From: Leguminivora glycinivorella
Taxonomy: Eukaryota > Arthropoda > Insecta > Lepidoptera > Tortricidae
Direction of reading: 5' to 3'
Assembly: GCF_023078275.1 (NCBI RefSeq)
Contig: NC_062973.1
Span: 23,400,065-23,464,064 of the forward strand
Length of the DNA stretch: 64,000 nucleotides
Shown here: one piece after another, positions 63,562-64,000 of the stretch
Layout: each line of letters opens with the position of its first letter
How positions within the stretch are numbered: position 1 is the first letter of the stretch
Made by a program: the position numbers and the translations under genes
The notes under the pieces: generated by a model
What the model was told of the DNA's origin: nothing
The model's input: only the letters and a program-made list of their open reading frames with translations
The model's database searches: none

Positions 63562-63793
63562 ATCATTATCCTCCTTGCGTTATCCGGGAATTTGCCACGG
63601 CTCCTGGGAGCCTGGGGTCCGCTTTGACAAGTAATTCCAAGATTTGGCGTAGGCACTACAAAAGCGACTGCCATCTGACCTTCCAACCCGAAGGGTAACT
63701 AGGCCTTATTGGAATTAGTCCGGTTTCCTCACGATGTTTTCCTTCACCGAAAAGCGACTCGCAAATATCAAATGACATTTCGCACATGTTCCG
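63562..63793 (-). mobile_element. tRNA-derived SINE (family S), 5'-truncated
   Basis: CCTCCTTGCGTTATCCGGGA, CCAAGATTTGGCGTAGGCAC and GTTTTCCTTCACCGAAAAGC. The tRNA head is missing at the right. Confidence 0.85.
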
Positions 63794-63797
63794 AATA

Positions 63798-63950
63798 ACC
63801 TTACCACAAAATTTGAAAAAACCCCCGACCACGACATAGTTGGCCGAACATGGCTAACACTCCCGACTAACTCAGCTTTCAGACAAAAAAAAACTAAATC
63901 GAAATCGGTTCACCCATTCGGGAGCTACGATGCCACAGACAGACACACAC

Positions 63951-63990
<40 letters not shown>

Positions 63991-64000
63991 ACGGACAGAC
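63798..64000 (+). mobile_element. Repeat family K, copy 6, running off the window
   Basis: CCTTACCACAAAATTTGAAA, CACTCCCGACTAACTCAGCT, GAGCTACGATGCCACAGACA and (CAGA)n to the last base. Confidence 0.85.

Overview
The window looks like a piece of a lepidopteran (moth or butterfly) nuclear genome. It is AT-rich and almost entirely non-coding. It is packed with repeat families that I know as typical of Lepidoptera: Helitron relics with TC...CTAGT ends, tRNA-derived SINEs, 5'-truncated non-LTR retrotransposons and many foldback MITEs. Family assignments rest on motif recognition only; no database was searched.

Host gene content is small. The only convincing host coding sequence is one minus-strand exon (37934-38122). 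It encodes the signal peptide and mature N-terminus of a nicotinic acetylcholine receptor alpha subunit (alpha3/alpha4-like) and ends at a GTAAGT splice donor, inside a CpG-rich block (about 37690-38290). The next exon is not visible, so if the gene is intact positions 1-37933 are first intron (at least 37.9 kb), and positions above about 38300 are upstream flank.

Layout. 1-5.3 kb: a minus-strand CR1-like retrotransposon (element A) whose ORF1 is split by a 1461-bp TTAA-flanked transposon with nine copies of a palindromic motif; that transposon itself contains a hairpin MITE. 5.7-16.2 kb: SINE pieces, an RTE-like LINE tail, MITEs, a 264-bp tandem array interrupted by a MITE, and a 57-bp tandem array carrying CCTAA telomere-type motifs. 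16.2-25.6 kb: a nested stack. A DNA transposon with CAGTGAAACCTGG ends holds a Helitron, which holds about 450-bp tandem units and a roughly 1-kb (GGGATA)n array, which in turn holds a structurally intact CR1-like element (element B). Element B has ORF1 (PHD finger plus coiled coil) and ORF2 (endonuclease plus reverse transcriptase). 25.8-36.9 kb: MITEs with LINE insertions, a hAT-like MITE with 8-bp target duplication, a LINE with an intact RT palm (element C), and nested Helitron, SINE and LINE pieces. 37.7-38.3 kb: the receptor exon. 39-64 kb: upstream flank with more MITEs, LINE tails, SINEs, a 140-bp direct duplication, perfect hairpins, a (GA)n tract and several copies of one microsatellite-bearing repeat family.

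The intact retrotransposon genes work as a set. ORF1 proteins (zinc finger, coiled coil, a region resembling SGNH esterases) would package RNA. ORF2 proteins nick DNA with an APE-type endonuclease and reverse-transcribe at the nick. Element B is the only copy here that could still supply both. The rest of the window records successive insertions whose order can often be read from target duplications and interrupted repeats.
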